The notes under the pieces were generated by a model that saw only the letters and a list, made by a program, of their open reading frames with translations, made no database searches and was not told the origin of the DNA. A stretch of DNA of 64,000 bases. Source: Ignelater luminosus (lineage: Eukaryota > Arthropoda > Insecta > Coleoptera > Elateridae). A program made the translations under genes and the position numbers. Positions 10,206-22,833 of the stretch are shown in pieces (the first letter of the stretch is position 1; every line of letters begins with the position of its first letter). The stretch covers positions 65,322 through 129,321 of the forward strand of contig VTPC01004109.1 in NCBI GenBank assembly GCA_011009095.1, in the 5' to 3' direction.

Positions 10206-11293
10206 ATGGCTCCTTTAACTCAACGAAAAAAAAGTGTTGCATTTGCATTACGGGATGAAGGGTGTTCTATGACGTATATTAGTGCTAAATTAGGTTGTCG
10301 TCATTCTACTATTTCATGTTTAATAAGAAAAAAAAATGATACTGGGACCGTGGATAGGAAAAAAGGAAGTGGAAGAAAGAAGATTTCTACTGACAAACAA
10401 GATCGTGTTTTAAAAAGACTGGCTATTAAAAATAGAAAAGAAACCTCCACTGAATTAAGGAAAAAATGGATAGAACATGCTGGTCCGTTAGTTAGTACAA
10501 GAACAATTCGTCGTAGATTGTGTTCAAATAATCCAAAAGCCTATCGTCCAAGGAAGAAGCCCTTGTTGACTAAAAAGATGCGTGCAGCTCGATTAAGATA
10601 GGCAAAAGAACATGTCAAATAGACAGAAAGTCAATGGAATATGGTGGTATTTTCAGACGAATCAAAATTTAATCTACACGGGTCAGCTAGTATTAAATAT
10701 GTGCGTCGTCGTCCAGGTGAAGAATTCCTACCAGAGTGTTTGAAACAAACAATTAAATTTGATTCATATCAAATGGTGTGGGGGTGTATATCTAGTAAGG
10801 GAGTGGGTGATATTTATTTTTTAAGTGGCACAATGAATGCTGAAATATAGATAAATGTTTTAAAGGAACATTTAATACCAACAATAAAACGACATTTTGG
10901 AAGGTTAAAAAGTGGAATCTTTCAAGATGATTCAGCGCCGTGTCACAGAGTCAAGAAAGTATTTTTTGCTATAATAATAAAGTTAAAGCATTAATTAATA
11001 ATTTATTATTATTGATTTACGTCTAGGTGCAAGATTTTCTTAAAAAACAAAAAGTTTCTTGCCTAACTTGGCCCGGTAATAGTCCAGATCTCAACCCGAT
11101 GGAGAATTGTTGGTATGAAATGGGGCGAGCTATTACTGAAAATCATCCGAAAACTAAAGAAGACCTTAGAAGCACAATAAGACACGTGTGGGAAACTGAA
11201 ATAAGCCCTGCGTATATACAAAAATTGATATCTAGTATGCGCGATAGATGTAGGGCAGTTATTAAAGCTAAGGGTGGGAATACAAAATATTAA
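10206..11293 (+). pseudogene. Tc1-family transposase, decayed, with candidate intron
   Basis: A Tc1-type cut-and-paste transposase. The N-terminus has paired HTH sequence (MTYISAKLGCRHSTISCLIR, then STRTIRRRL). The catalytic domain has FSDESKFNLHG, FQDDSAPCH and SPDLNPMENCW. Stops at about 10599 and 10620 and a TAG at 10848 break the frame. After codon AAA at 10956-10958 the frame is lost for 68 bp and resumes at 11027. That segment begins GT, ends AG, is very AT-rich and sits at a codon boundary. Removing it leaves exactly 34 residues between the catalytic Asp and Glu, the Tc1 spacing. The ATG at 10206 is preferred to an in-frame GTG two codons upstream. Confidence 0.88.
10959..11026 (+). 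other. candidate 68-bp intron in the Tc1 transposase
   Basis: Starts GTATTTTTTG and ends TTTACGTCTAG, phase 0, with stops and a length not divisible by three, so the protein requires its removal. Excision restores the DD34E spacing exactly. It could instead be an insertion that happens to begin GT and end AG. Confidence 0.6.
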
Positions 11294-11603
11294 CAACATA
11301 TTTTTATCATTAATATGGAGGTAAATGTTTGCTTAATAATCTTTTGTTATCAGTTTTTTTGTTTTTATACCATATTCTGAATAATAAAATTTCAAAATTT
11401 GTGGTGTAGTATTTGGTTATACACATAAACTAAGTTGGCTATGAAATATTTATTTAGTAAGATCAAATTGTCAAGTACTTCATTGCAATCACATAGTATT
11501 GATAGCATTTACTACTTAATGATAGAAATATTTAAAATTTTAAAATCATCTATTAAAAAAGAAAAGTTTTCCTGTATGTGCGTTTTTTTTGTCCACTACT
11601 GTA

Positions 11604-12794
11604 TTAATTAATTGGTCATTGCAATATTATTCCTGGAATAGAAGGTAAAATTTGCAATAAACTTTTTCTAAAATCATTTACATTGTTAGGTAGGATTTTA
11701 TGTAATTTGTCTTTCACATTGTTTCGAAGCTTGAAAACAATTTACGAAATACAAATTGAAGGGCCTTCCATGGCCATGCTGTCAAATCATGTTTTAGTTC
11801 CCAAAGTATTTATTTAATCGAAATGTTAAAATGCAATAATTTAGGTAACGTGTCCGCTATTAGATTAGCATTGTGTGGAGGCGTCCCTTCCAATTTCTCC
11901 CAAAACACCGTGTAGGGCATTTTAATATGAAACATCAGGCTTTAAATTGCTTCATTTGTCCTTACTCGCGATTACAAAACTAAAAATTATGGCATATATT
12001 TTGATTTATTGTAATTAGTTAATGATTTGTTGCAATATTTTCACCTTAGTTAGACATCGTAGAAATCAGTCTAAGATGTCATATTGAATGGTACATGTAA
12101 AAGTCAAACTCAGAACTCATAAGAAAAATAACTATATAATGATGGTTTCACAAAACCAAAAGAGTATCAGTTAGTTAGTCATTTAGAAATTCATAATAAT
12201 AAAGAATCCAGAGCCGAAAAACTGTTATTACGTCAGACATTATTTTGCAATCAATCCAATTTATAAAATGAATTTGGGAAAGGAATAAAGTTAATGGAAA
12301 TGTGCTAATGTTATACAGAAAGGTCAGGAAATAATCTAATTACCGTTGGTCATGGAAACAAATAACTTCTAAAATTCTGATACTTTTAATTCTTGCACTT
12401 CTTAAGCGAGTAATAAAAATTTAAACAAAAGCTGAAAACTGCATTTTCAAACTTGAAAAGCTTTCTTTCATTTTAAAGGACAGATTGAGCGATCAGAAAA
12501 AAAATGCAATCAGCACTTGCCATCTTAATTAACAAAAAGAGTTTACGACAACGTTATCCCGCCTTATAAGATAATAAAAAATGAACTTGTAAGTGCATCA
12601 GGCTTATTAATACTCTTCATTATTTTCACAAAATTAACCGAGTATGAAACAGCGTGTTCTAGTAAAGTGTGGTTTTTGACATTAAAATGTTAGACTGCAT
12701 ATTAAATTCTAAATTTTTATTTGTATATTCAAATTAAAACCATTTCCGTAACACAGACGGAATTACAAATTTTACATCTTTTGGCATGTCATTA
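11604..12794. other. AT-rich spacer
   Basis: No gene or RNA is recognised between the Tc1 element and DD41D copy B. Confidence 0.5.
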
Positions 12795-12796
12795 TA

Positions 12797-14336
12797 CAGT
12801 GTGTCCGAAAAGTATGAAATATTCTATATATCTCAGTAAATATGCATTTTATGGAAAAATGTTTCCTATAAAAGTTGTTTAGTGTTTAGTTTTACATTAC
12901 AAGGCAATACTAAATAACTATTTTTAAATAAAACAAAAGCACAACGAATAATGCTTCAATTTTTTATAATGGGAAGGTATCCCTTTATCGTACCCATTTG
13001 ATAGAGAATGTTTTTCTCTTTTCAATGATGTAAAACTTTAATTAAAACGCAAAAAATTGTTTCAATAACGCTTAGAAGTTTATTTATTCATCTGTTACCT
13101 TTCCAGACGCGGTCTTTTAAATTTTCAATATCATCTAGTCACATTATGGTCGGTGTGATATACTTTTGTTTGTTGCAACAATTGAATGCGTCGTAGAAAT
13201 GTCAATTAATAACCGAACTGAAGCGAAAACTTGTTTAATTAATTTAAGCACTTTGATTAACGTGAGGATAACAAAGTTACAAAAATACGACTTGCTATGG
13301 ATCATTTATCAGAAAAACATCGTATCGAAATTTTAATGATGCTGCGATATGGAGACAGAAGGGGAACACAGGAGGAAGTTTGTAATTTGTTTAATAACGT
13401 GCACCCCGAATACCATATGCTCAGTCTACTGTAAGTCAAATTTTGCATAAATTTCATGAGACGGGATCTGTCAAAGATCATCCAAAAACAGGCAGATCTG
13501 AAGCTCTAAATAATGAACGACGTGAGAATATAATGTTGGCTGTCGTGGAAAATCCACATGTTTCTGTTCGACAAATTGCTCGTGAACATATTTTGAAGAA
13601 ATCCGCTGCACTCGAAGTTCTAAGAAAGGAGAAGTGGCATCCGTATAAACCTTGTATAGTTCAAGAATTATTAGAAGATGATTTAGATCGAAGATTGCAA
13701 TTTTGCGAAGAAGTAGGTAACACATAGGCTTCAGGAAAATGCAAATTTTCATAAAAATATCCTCTTCACTGATGAGGCAACGTTTTGTTTGAATGGTACC
13801 ATTAACAAACAAAACACGCGCTACTGGTCTTCGCTAAATCCTGGCTGGTATGTAGAAGGGCACACCCAATATCAGCAGAAAGTCAATGTCTGGGCAGGAA
13901 TTATTGGAACCCAAATTTTGGGACCTTTTTTTATAGAACATTATTTAACAGCGGATGCTTATCTAGATTTTTTAAGATTTGACTTAGTTCCTGCTTTAGC
14001 TGTTCTATTTCCTAATGAACTAGATCCAGATGTACCCCATAACAGAATATGGTTGCAACAAGACGGGGCTTCTCATTTCGGAATTAATGTCCGACAGTTT
14101 CTTGATAATACTTTCCCTTATCGATGGATAGGCAGAAGAGGTGCAGTAGAATGGCCAGCTCGCTCGCCAAATTTAAGCCCACTTGATTTTTTCTGTGGGG
14201 CCATCTCAAAAATAAAATTTTTGTCGATATGTCTGAAGATATTGAAACTGTAAAAGGCTGTATTAGAACAGAGATTAGAGCTATCACACCAGAAACGATC
14301 CAAAATGCAGTAATTCCATACTTTTCGGACACACTG
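12797..14336 (+). mobile_element. DD41D element, copy B, right inverted repeat deleted to 24 bp
   Basis: A 1540-bp element flanked by TA (12795-12796 and 14337-14338), closely similar to copy A. The left inverted repeat is long, with one short deletion near 13040. On the right the sequence jumps from the transposase (CAAAATGCAGTA, to 14313) straight to the terminal ATTCCATACTTTTCGGACAC. About 390 bp present in copy A is missing, and only the outermost ~24 bp of the right repeat remains. Confidence 0.88.
13297..14313 (+). pseudogene. DD41D transposase, copy B, frameshifted and 3'-truncated
   Basis: Same transposase family as at 4890-5975. Here the start ATG (13297) is followed by an open frame (MDHLSEKHRIEILMML), and the catalytic residues lost in copy A are kept: FTDEATF and WLQQDGASHFG. 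Lesions relative to copy A are a 2-bp loss near 13420, a 4-bp gain near 13713, a codon lost in the GASHFG motif, a disturbed frame near 14195, and loss of the C-terminal coding end with the right-side deletion. The two copies broke independently. Confidence 0.85.
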
Positions 14337-14480
14337 TATTACGGAGTTGACAAAAATTTTAGATTATGTTAATTTTTCATTGCCTTGTAATTAAGTTCAC
14401 TGTGTAGGATGCCTGTACTTGTAGTTTTAAAATAAAAACGATCAGTAGAAAAGGTTTACGTAAACGTTAGTTGTTTCTCC

Positions 14481-15048
14481 ACGGGGTGTCCCGAAACTCA
14501 TAATCCAACCGGCAAGAATAGTTAACTAGATAACACTAAAAATATATCAAGTTGCAGGATATTAAGGAATACTACCAAAGAAATGGTAACGTAATAAATT
14601 CATGGTGACAAAACAAATATTTTTTTCAAGGTCGATTCGTCTCAGTTATAGAGTTGTCGGTCTTCAAAGCTGCGTACAGATACGTTAACTTTCGATTGCG
14701 TAGTTGTAATCTGTCAAACAATTAAAAAAATTTATTAAGAAGAGTTGTAGGGAAATGCTTTCCGGATATTCTGAACTTACGTCCAGTTATACAGGGTGTT
14801 ATGGCTGAGATACATAACGTCAGAATTCGGCGTATCTCAGCTACAGGGTACATCCTGTACAATTGGCAGTAGGCAGAAGACATTTCTCTACAACTTTTCT
14901 TCATACATCTTCTTTGATATTTTGACAAGTAACGACTACCTAACCGAAACTTAACGTCTGCACCCAAGTTTGAAAACCGATAACTCTGTAACAACGACAA
15001 GTGGATCAGTTCCCCATGAAAAGATATTATTTGTCTAGTCACCAGCAA
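14481..15048. mobile_element. foldback-type repeat with internal palindrome
   Basis: The left arm at about 14585-14710 (TATAGAGTTGTCGGTCTTCA, CGTTAACTTTCG) pairs imperfectly with the right arm at about 14935-15048 (GAAAACCGATAACTCTGTAAC). In the centre, 14785-14853 forms a further hairpin around TACAGGGTGTTATGGCTGAG and its reverse complement. The left end starts ACGGGGTGTCCCGAAACTC; the right terminus is unclear. A related fragment is at 25733-25850. Confidence 0.55.
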
Positions 15049-15196
15049 TTTACTCTATCATTCTCTCGGCTGCATTCTCTAATACGCTCTATGTAGTTTG
15101 ATTAATTTTTGGTAATATCTAATCTAACCTATAGAATTTCTTTTTTATAGAGACTATTTCCAGCGACTAGATCATGAGTTGCGGTACATCTTGCAG

Positions 15197-16455
15197 ACGG
15201 GGTGAGTTTTTAAAACTGAGACAGTAAGACATCTCGAAAAATATGCGTTTGTAAAACAAATGAAAGTTATTTCAGAGTATTGTTTCACGCTAAAAAGCAA
15301 ACAACTTGTGTCTGAAACATTTTTTATTCGACCCCATTTTCCAAAGATATCAACAAGTTATCTTCAAGATAACATTAAGAAATCTTGAAGATACATATAT
15401 ATGTAGTCCTTCCTCTTATCTACCTGTCTCTAGTCATTCTCTCGGCCTGCCTCCAGTTCAGACTTCTCCTCTGTAAGGTGTCGCCTATTCTATTATTCCA
15501 CATTTTTCTTGGCCTCTCTCATGCGGTCCACCTTTGCCTGCCAAATATACTTAACCATTCTCCGTTCATTTATTCGAACTAGATGTCCAAGCTACTGCAA
15601 TTGTCTATCTTCAATTTGCTTCAGAATAGGATTCACAGAACACTCTAATTACTTATATGGTCCTGCCTGCTCACACTCACCACCGCTCTTAGGAAACGCA
15701 TTTCACATGCTTGCAGTCTACTTTTGTCTTTATCACTTAGTGCCCATGTTTCACACCCGTACATCACATTTACATTCCAAAAAACCCTCATCTTTGTTTG
15801 TAAGCTCAGTTCTTTCTTCCGAATAAAAACTTTGTTCAGCACATTGTAAAGCCTCGATGCACTGGCAATCCTCCCTCTAATCTCTGCTTCCATCTCTCCA
15901 CTGGAATTTACAATTGATCCAAAGTATTTAAAGTTATCTGTTTGCTTTATGTTATGGCATTTGTCTGGACTCTAACCTTGCCAATAACTAAAACCTCCGT
16001 TATTTCCTCGTTGATTTTTAACTGAAATTTGTTGAAGCCATATTTCCAGATGTTAACATTGCTCTGCAGGTTCGTTTTTGAGTTTGCAACAATCACCAAG
16101 TTGTCCGCATACACCATGTCAGAGACATATTAGACCTGTCTTTCGCCTTTCGAAGATATTGAACCAATTAGGAATTACCTTTAAAGTAGTGTTAAAAAAT
16201 TGAAGTTCAATCAAAACATGTTGCAGACAAAAGTTGTTTGCTTTCTTAGCGTGAAACGATATATGTATTCTGTAAAGAAAGATATATGTTTTTGTTTAAA
16301 AAAGGAAAGTTGGCCATGATTTGACTTTGAAAACGTTCACTAGATCACAGATGTTTCCCCCTTGAAATCATATAAATTTTATTTGAAACATTTGTTTTAA
16401 AAATGCATTGTTTTCAAGATATTCCACTGCCTTAATTTAAAAACTTCACCCTGTA
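15197..16455. repeat. inverted repeats flanking a LINE fragment
   Basis: GACGGGGTGAGTTTTTAAA at 15197 is the imperfect inverse of the sequence ending AAAACTTCACCCTGTA at 16455. Further matches inside the arms include TTTCACGCTAAAAAGCAAAC (about 15285) against GTTTGCTTTCTTAGCGTGAAA (about 16235). Arms are about 200 bp. They enclose the minus-strand LINE fragment, so a foldback element was probably invaded by a LINE, or captured one. Confidence 0.5.
15400..16130 (-). pseudogene. LINE (non-LTR) reverse transcriptase, C-terminal fragment
   Basis: Read on the minus strand from about 16120, the frame starts with MVYADNLVIVANS, an altered YADD catalytic box (D to N) of reverse transcriptase. Later frames give RLYNVLNKVFIRKKELS, MYGCETWALSDKDKSRLQ and CEMRFLRAVVSVSRQDHI, typical of the C-terminal part of arthropod LINE ORF2. 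The frame is broken repeatedly and ends in a WN-R-rich tail near 15410. It cannot be functional. Confidence 0.8.
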
Positions 16456-17890
16456 TACCCTGTCTCATTTATATAACTCGAATCCATTTCAAACGTTTAG
16501 GGTTTTAGTTGCATGCACTGTTATACTCTAAACTTATTTATGTTGGTGTCACTATTTCTAGTTACACATTTCTCACTAGAAAATCTGTCAAACGAATGTC
16601 ATAATTAAAAATAGCGTTGAATGCAGTAAATTCGTTTTCATTTGCAAATCAGTTTGATTACAATTAATATTGAAGTAATTAACACAAAAAATTAATTTTT
16701 ATTCCAAATAATAAACAAACAAGAGAAGGTAACTCTACGAAATGCAAACATTTACCTTTACTTTAAATAAAAACAAATAACAGTATTGTCAACTTTTCTC
16801 AATGAAAAATTCTAGAGTTTAGAAGGTTTTGTTACCAACACAACAAAAATTTAACAGGAATTATAGAAATGAGATAAACTGTATATTATGTCTAACCTAC
16901 AACGAGATACCAAGTTTAAAAGATAAAAAGTGAGAAACTTCACTTGTGCCTCTAAACGCAGGACGCTTTTTTAAAGACCTTAGGGTTTTCTTTCTATTGG
17001 TATTTACACGCAGGATCGGTGCAAGGGCAAATAAAAGGTGAAACAAATTTCTGAATTGGCACCCTTCAATTCTTATGTTGTATTACAACTAATTTTCAAC
17101 ATATTTTTTGCACTTTACTTCAATAAATCTGGGATCCCTATAAGACTGACGCTTCGAACTGTCGCTTACATTAAGCCAGTGAGATGACTGCTTCAGGACG
17201 TACAAACAAGTAGGCGCACGAATCAATAAAGAATGGTGTACGCTGGATTCTTTGCTCTTGAACAGATTCCTTACCGGTTTGGTGGTTGTCGTTGGAAGCA
17301 TAATTTCGCCTAACTACGTATTAATAACTTCTGCTGACTACTAAAATTGATTTTCCTCTATGTGTTATTCAATCCTTTGGAAGGATAGCAAAATTAGAGA
17401 TCGACAATGCATTTATCATTAAATAATTCTTGTAATGATTAGACTAGCTTTGAGTTGGACATGCAGTTTGGTTTTGTTATTTTAGACTGCTCAAATAAAA
17501 TTGCAGTAAAAACTCTTTAGCTCAGACAATATCAACAATCGTTTAAAGAAAACGCATCTTCAGTTTTATTAATTTCTATTTAGTATCCCGGCAAAGATTC
17601 TACCTATACATTTTTCGGCCTTCTAAAGAAGTCAATATCTACGTAGAGATGACCTGAGGTTTGGCCGGGCAAGACCATGTCTTCAAATGTCTAGACTTTG
17701 GACCTGTATAAGCCTTTGCATGTTCATCGGACTGTTGAAACCGCTCAGATTTTTCTAAATGCCCTGGATTTCCAGTTGAGTTTTACTTTTATGACCCGGT
17801 TGGGCTTGCTAAGTTAATAAAGTTATTTGATTCGTTGAAGTTTTGTTTGCCAACAGTTAGTTCTCTTAATTGGTTTGTATAAGGAGCAAG
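16456..17890. other. AT-rich spacer
   Basis: Only short unsupported open frames; no recognised feature. Confidence 0.5.
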
Positions 17891-17899
17891 AGCGCAAAA

Positions 17900-18250
17900 A
17901 TCTGAAAATGACTGAGAGTGCACAAAATTCAGAAGCCGGCTCTCGTCTACCGTTTATGGTCTTTTTACTATTTTCAACAAGCTTACAGTGAATTGAACAA
18001 AATTCTATGCTTAATAAGAATTAGGATACCTGTAGTCAATCATAACTACAGTGGGCAAAGAATTATAGGATTTTGTACCGTAAATAATTTCATTCTCACA
18101 AACACATGTTATCAGCATAAAGGCATACACAAATTTAGAAGAATTAAGACAATAGTAGACTTAATTTTGTTCAAGAAAAGTAAAATGAAAATATCTGGGT
18201 GTAAGAGTAACGTAAGAGTATATGAAATAAGTATCAACTAGCTTTAAGTA
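17900..18250 (+). pseudogene. LINE endonuclease-domain relic
   Basis: The frame at 17918-18241 reads NHNYSGQRIIGFCTVNNFIL, TNTCYQHKGIHKF and IVDLILFKK. This matches the end of the APE-type endonuclease of LINE ORF2, whose usual pattern is NGxRLIDFC..NNLVITNT.F.HK..HKYT..S...QIDYI. The TW-S segment and catalytic context are degraded. No adjoining reverse transcriptase is seen. Confidence 0.6.
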
Positions 18251-21200
18251 AAAGTAAGAATAGAAAAAGTCGTGGAACCTATATGTAACAACGACTAATT
18301 AAAAGAAGTGAAGCCTATAACTGTTACAAGTTGCAAGTAGCGAAAAAATATGAAATAAATATGAAATTCAACTAAATAACGAAATTCTCAGATTAGAAGT
18401 ATCTAGAAAAAGTGCCCAAAGATGGACTTCGATGGACTCTCCGCACTTCGGAGTCTACGGGGCCTATTGCTATGTAGTAACCTATAATAGTAACGTAGCG
18501 TAAGGAGCAACATGTAGCACGGTGGATAGAGAATATAAAAAAGAAATGAAAACTGTTTTCTTAGTTCCTCTCTAGCTGCTGATTGGATTTATTCTTTTAG
18601 GTATTTGGTCTCATTGGCATTTCTCTGTAATGGATGTTTTAGCGTCTCCTGGAAGCATTCCAGTATCATGATCGATTTATCATTCCTTGTTAATTTTCTG
18701 TATAATCTGTCTTGATTCCAAGAATACCTTGGTGTTCTCTTATCTTTCCTTTTCTAACAAAAATAAGGACAAAATAGCAAACGTGGCAATTGACCTCTTT
18801 CATTCTTTATTCTATTATTGTGCGGTTATAAGAAATAACTTAAACAAAAAATTTGCTTTGCTAAGTTGAATTGTTAAAATTGCGAGTTTGCCAGTTTCAA
18901 GCAGAAGAGTTATTATAGAGGTTTTCTGTTTTGGGATTTTAAATATTTAGGGATAATGGTATGCCCTATATGTCAAGTATTTTTCTTTCTATTGAAGGTA
19001 AACAATTCCTTGGAATCAAAATGAAACACTCGAATTCAGATATGTAAATTGCAGCTAGTGCATTAATCCTTGCACTATAAAAATATTTAGTTTTTTGAAG
19101 ACTTAATACAAAAAGCCCATTTATATAATATTGAATTTATAATTTTGTTAGAGCCATATCGTGTTGACAAGTAATGTTTGAGAAACGTTGCAATATTTTG
19201 TTGCAATTATTCTTTCAAAATTTATGCAGAATTTCTATTTTTTAAGTAAAGTGGAGTAATTGTGAAAGTTCCCATGATTAACTTTTTATGAATTTCGTGA
19301 ATCATTCCAAATTCAAAAGGAAATGTTAATCTTGTCCTGTTCCTAATTCCTAATAAATATATTTGCTTCATTCTTGAACGTACATAATTAATCATTCTCA
19401 TTTGAAAGGGCAGGATTTGCAGAACTAATCAGAACCTTTCCCATTAGGCACGTATTTTAGCAAATTAAACATCTTTAAATATTTTTATTTATGGATAATC
19501 AATTATTCAAATTTTAAAATAAACAAATTATGTAATTTAAGCCTTTGCTAAAAATTACCAAATAGAACTGTTGAAAAATTATTAACATGTTTGGAATGGA
19601 GCTCGTGCTGTTTTTTTAACATAAAATTTCAACCAGAAGGCGTATAACAAGAAATTTACATTCTATTTCAATTAATTCTCATTGTGGGCGAAACAAGAAT
19701 AAATAAATAATTGTTCAAAATTCATAAATTAAAACCCGAGTTCATTCATTTAAATATGGCCCAAAGGTGAAACATACAAGCTTCTTGAGAATAAATAATC
19801 TACACGTTTTACCTACCACCGACCAATTACAATTTTGTCGAGGAACTTATAATAAATCATAAAAAAAGGACCGAACTAATAATCACGGTAAGATGCCGAG
19901 AACTTTAGACTGACCAATAATCTCTCCTTTCATTTACCACGCGAGTTTTCATAGCTTCTTTTCTGAAACTCGTGCCTCCGATTCTTGTTTTAATCTATTC
20001 AAAAGAACGTTTTAATGTTACGGAAAGATGGATTTCCAAAGAGGTAAATGTTCGTTTGTAACCACGCGACTGGTAAACCAAGAAATATCGTGGGAAAGTT
20101 CAGAAATTCTACCTACATCAATCGTGCGTGTGTTCAAGTACAAAAAAAAGAGTCACTACTTCCTTTTTGTTTTGCCGGTAGAACGAAAGGATGATGGTGA
20201 TGGAATAAAACACCCGCTTTCTTGTCTTTGCCATTACTCGAAGCACTTTTATTGTCAGCGTAAATTAATGAATGAGGAAATGACAAGAGTTAAAATTTAA
20301 CGAACATTACTCTTCGGGAAAATTTATTGGCGTTTAAGAGTGGATGCCTTTACGGCAGGAAATGTTTATAATCAAAAAATAACCACCTGATGAAGCTGCT
20401 TAAAATGCAATTAATTATGATGGGAACTGCTGAAAGATAGCAAAAGATTAATAATCCTTTAATCTGGACTTCAAATCAGATTCATGAAATTAAATGAACT
20501 CAATGTTCCCACGATATCATTTCTTCAGATGACTGACTTTGACTTCACCTTTCATTTCCTTTTTATTAAAATTTAATTAATAATGTATTAACAGCATTCA
20601 TACATTATTATAGTAACAGCTTTTTGTTTTGATATTTTATTTTGATTGTAGAGAAACAATAATTTTATATCCTAATAAAATATAATTTCTTAATTAATTA
20701 ATTTATGAATTTCCTTATAAATATTTATACTGCAGGTTCAGAATAGTACAGCATGCATTGTTGAATATTAAATTTGTTTACCGCTCAGTAAAAGCTGAAT
20801 TTCATATTACGTAAGTACAAGACGATAAAAGACAGTACACAATGTAGAAATTCTGCAGTTCATGAGCAGAGTAAAACACAATAACTTTCTTACTGCAATT
20901 TTCCTGTTAAATTACAGATTTTCCGTGGATATTATATCTTATAAAAGCTTATAATAGTTTTAAGAGCGACATCAATTACACAAATATAATAAAAGATGGG
21001 AACAGAACGGAAGGTAGTCAGTCGCCTTAGGGAAGCTTCACTGTCCTTAACTTATTTATTAACGTAGAGATTATCGCTAATTAATTATACAAAAACTACC
21101 AGTACCGTGAGATTATTTTGTTCTACTCTAATCAATTGTCGAGCTGTATGTAAAAAGAAAGAATTTTACTAAGATAATAATAAATTTGAACTAGAAAATC

Positions 21201-21635
21201 AAATTTAACTTGAAATTAATTTTAACGTAACAAATTTTTGTCGGTGGCTCTTACTTTCATTTTCAATAAAAGCAATGATTAATAGTTAAATAATAATCAA
21301 TTGAGCCATCCATTCATTCACCTACATATATTTATCGATTTTTGTTCACAAATTTATTTTGCGTTTAAAAAACTTGCTTCTAAAATTGTGACCAAATTAT
21401 AAAATTAAATTTTCATTTGAAGTGATCAGTCCGTAGTATAGTAATTGTAACTAATTATTAATTACACGTAGTAACAATTAATATCTGTGTTTGCATTATA
21501 CACTTTCAAACAGATATTTTCTTTTCTTTTAGTTACCTTTGTATTATTCAATCCTTTAAAATCATCTATGCCGCATGACGTGTTTACTATTCCTTCTATA
21601 CTTCTTTAATCGCACAGTCTTCCGTGTTTCTCAGA
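18250..21635. other. long AT-rich region without recognised genes
   Basis: Includes a 90-codon open frame (20028-20300) that I do not recognise and that lacks domain features. I see no RNA gene. Confidence 0.45.
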
Positions 21636-21639
21636 GACG

Positions 21640-22440
21640 TAACTGAAGATTTTGGCTGCCTTTTTCTTCATTAAGGAGGTAAATGGAAAGCGAAGCTCGA
21701 CTTTGTTGGCTCGTTAGAGGGTACATCCTGTCCCATGATCGTATCTTTAACTCTATTAAGAAGGTTAATGGAGGCGAGTGGCCCATTGAATGGCATACCC
21801 GGACTGGAGATAGTCCATTGAATGGCAAATCCTGATTCATGATAGTATCTTTAGTGGTACTAAGAAGGTTAAAAAAGGACGAAATCCGATCTTGGGTAAA
21901 TGAAGAGCGAAGCCTGACCCTGATCCATGATCGCATCTTTAGTTCTATTGAAGGGGTTAATGGAGAACGAAAACACGAAATCCGACTTTGAACCACCTCC
22001 GGTGTGCCATTAGATGGCAAATTCTGATCCTTAACCGTATATTTAGCTCTATTAAAAAGGTTAATGAAAAGTGAAGCTCGCCCTTGAGTCACTTGGAGGT
22101 GGTCCATTGAATGGCACATCTCTACCCATGATTATATCTTTAGCTTTATGAAGAAAGTTAATGGAAAGCAAAATCCGATCTTGGGTCACTAATGGAAGAC
22201 AAAATCCGTTCTTGGGCCACTAATGGAACACGAAACCCGAGCTTGGGCCACTGAAGGTGGCCCAATGGGTGGCACGTCCCGATCCATGATCGTATCTTTA
22301 CTCTTAACTTCTAAGAAGGATGATGAAAAGTGAAGACCGACCTTAAGTCACCGTTTGTGGCCTATTAAATAGCACATCCTGACTGTAGATCGTATCTTTA
22401 ACCGTATTAAGAAAATTAATGAAGGGCGAAACCTGATGGT
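21640..22440. repeat. diverged tandem repeat, ~100-bp unit, ~7-8 copies
   Basis: Variants of GATCGTATCTTTAGCTCTAT recur at about 21739, 21841, 21929, 22036, 22130, 22290 and 22390. Each is followed by AAGGTTAATGGA, a GCGAAACCCGA-like block, TTGGGCCAC and CCATTGAATGGCACATCC. Copies differ by substitutions and indels, and the spacing varies from about 88 to 160 bp. A 162-codon minus-strand open frame across it is a by-product of the repeat. Confidence 0.85.
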
Positions 22441-22444
22441 GAGC

Positions 22445-22832
22445 AACCGCAAGAGAGAAACATGTGCTCCCACTTCGAAAAGTATGCTATGAGTGGTCAA
22501 GACTTTCCAAAATGTTGTAAAACTATTATTACTCCTTTCTTTCGGATGCTACGTTCATGAAGCCAGCAAAGGATAGATAGCTTTGTTTCCACTATTACCA
22601 AATGCGAAAATTTGTTGGATAAGTCAGTTTTACCTGTTGTTCCTCTTTTGTGTGCCAGCAACTGCACCAGAGTCTCTCAAATGATTTCCTTAAAACAATT
22701 TCAGTAAGCAATTTAAATAAAGTATAACCTAACCATAGATTTACTTTAACAAAACTGAAGGCACAGAGAAGAAACATGTTTGCTGTCAGTTATCATAGTT
22801 TTAGAACGTCCTACAGTGTTTAAGGTATTATT
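22445..22832. other. spacer
   Basis: No recognised feature. Confidence 0.45.
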
Positions 22833-22833
22833 A

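Larger units (their letters stand above)
10000..11601 (+). mobile_element. Tc1-like element (DD34E) with ~27-bp inverted repeats
   Basis: A 1602-bp element flanked by TA (9998-9999 and 11602-11603). The ends are CAGTAGTGGACAAAAAAAAC and its reverse complement; the match continues to about 27 bp (through GCACATA). It contains one transposase gene on the plus strand. Confidence 0.92.

Noticed and set aside
21631..22119. 162-codon minus-strand open frame
   Set aside because: It is produced by the tandem repeat; the units shift frame and length against one another.
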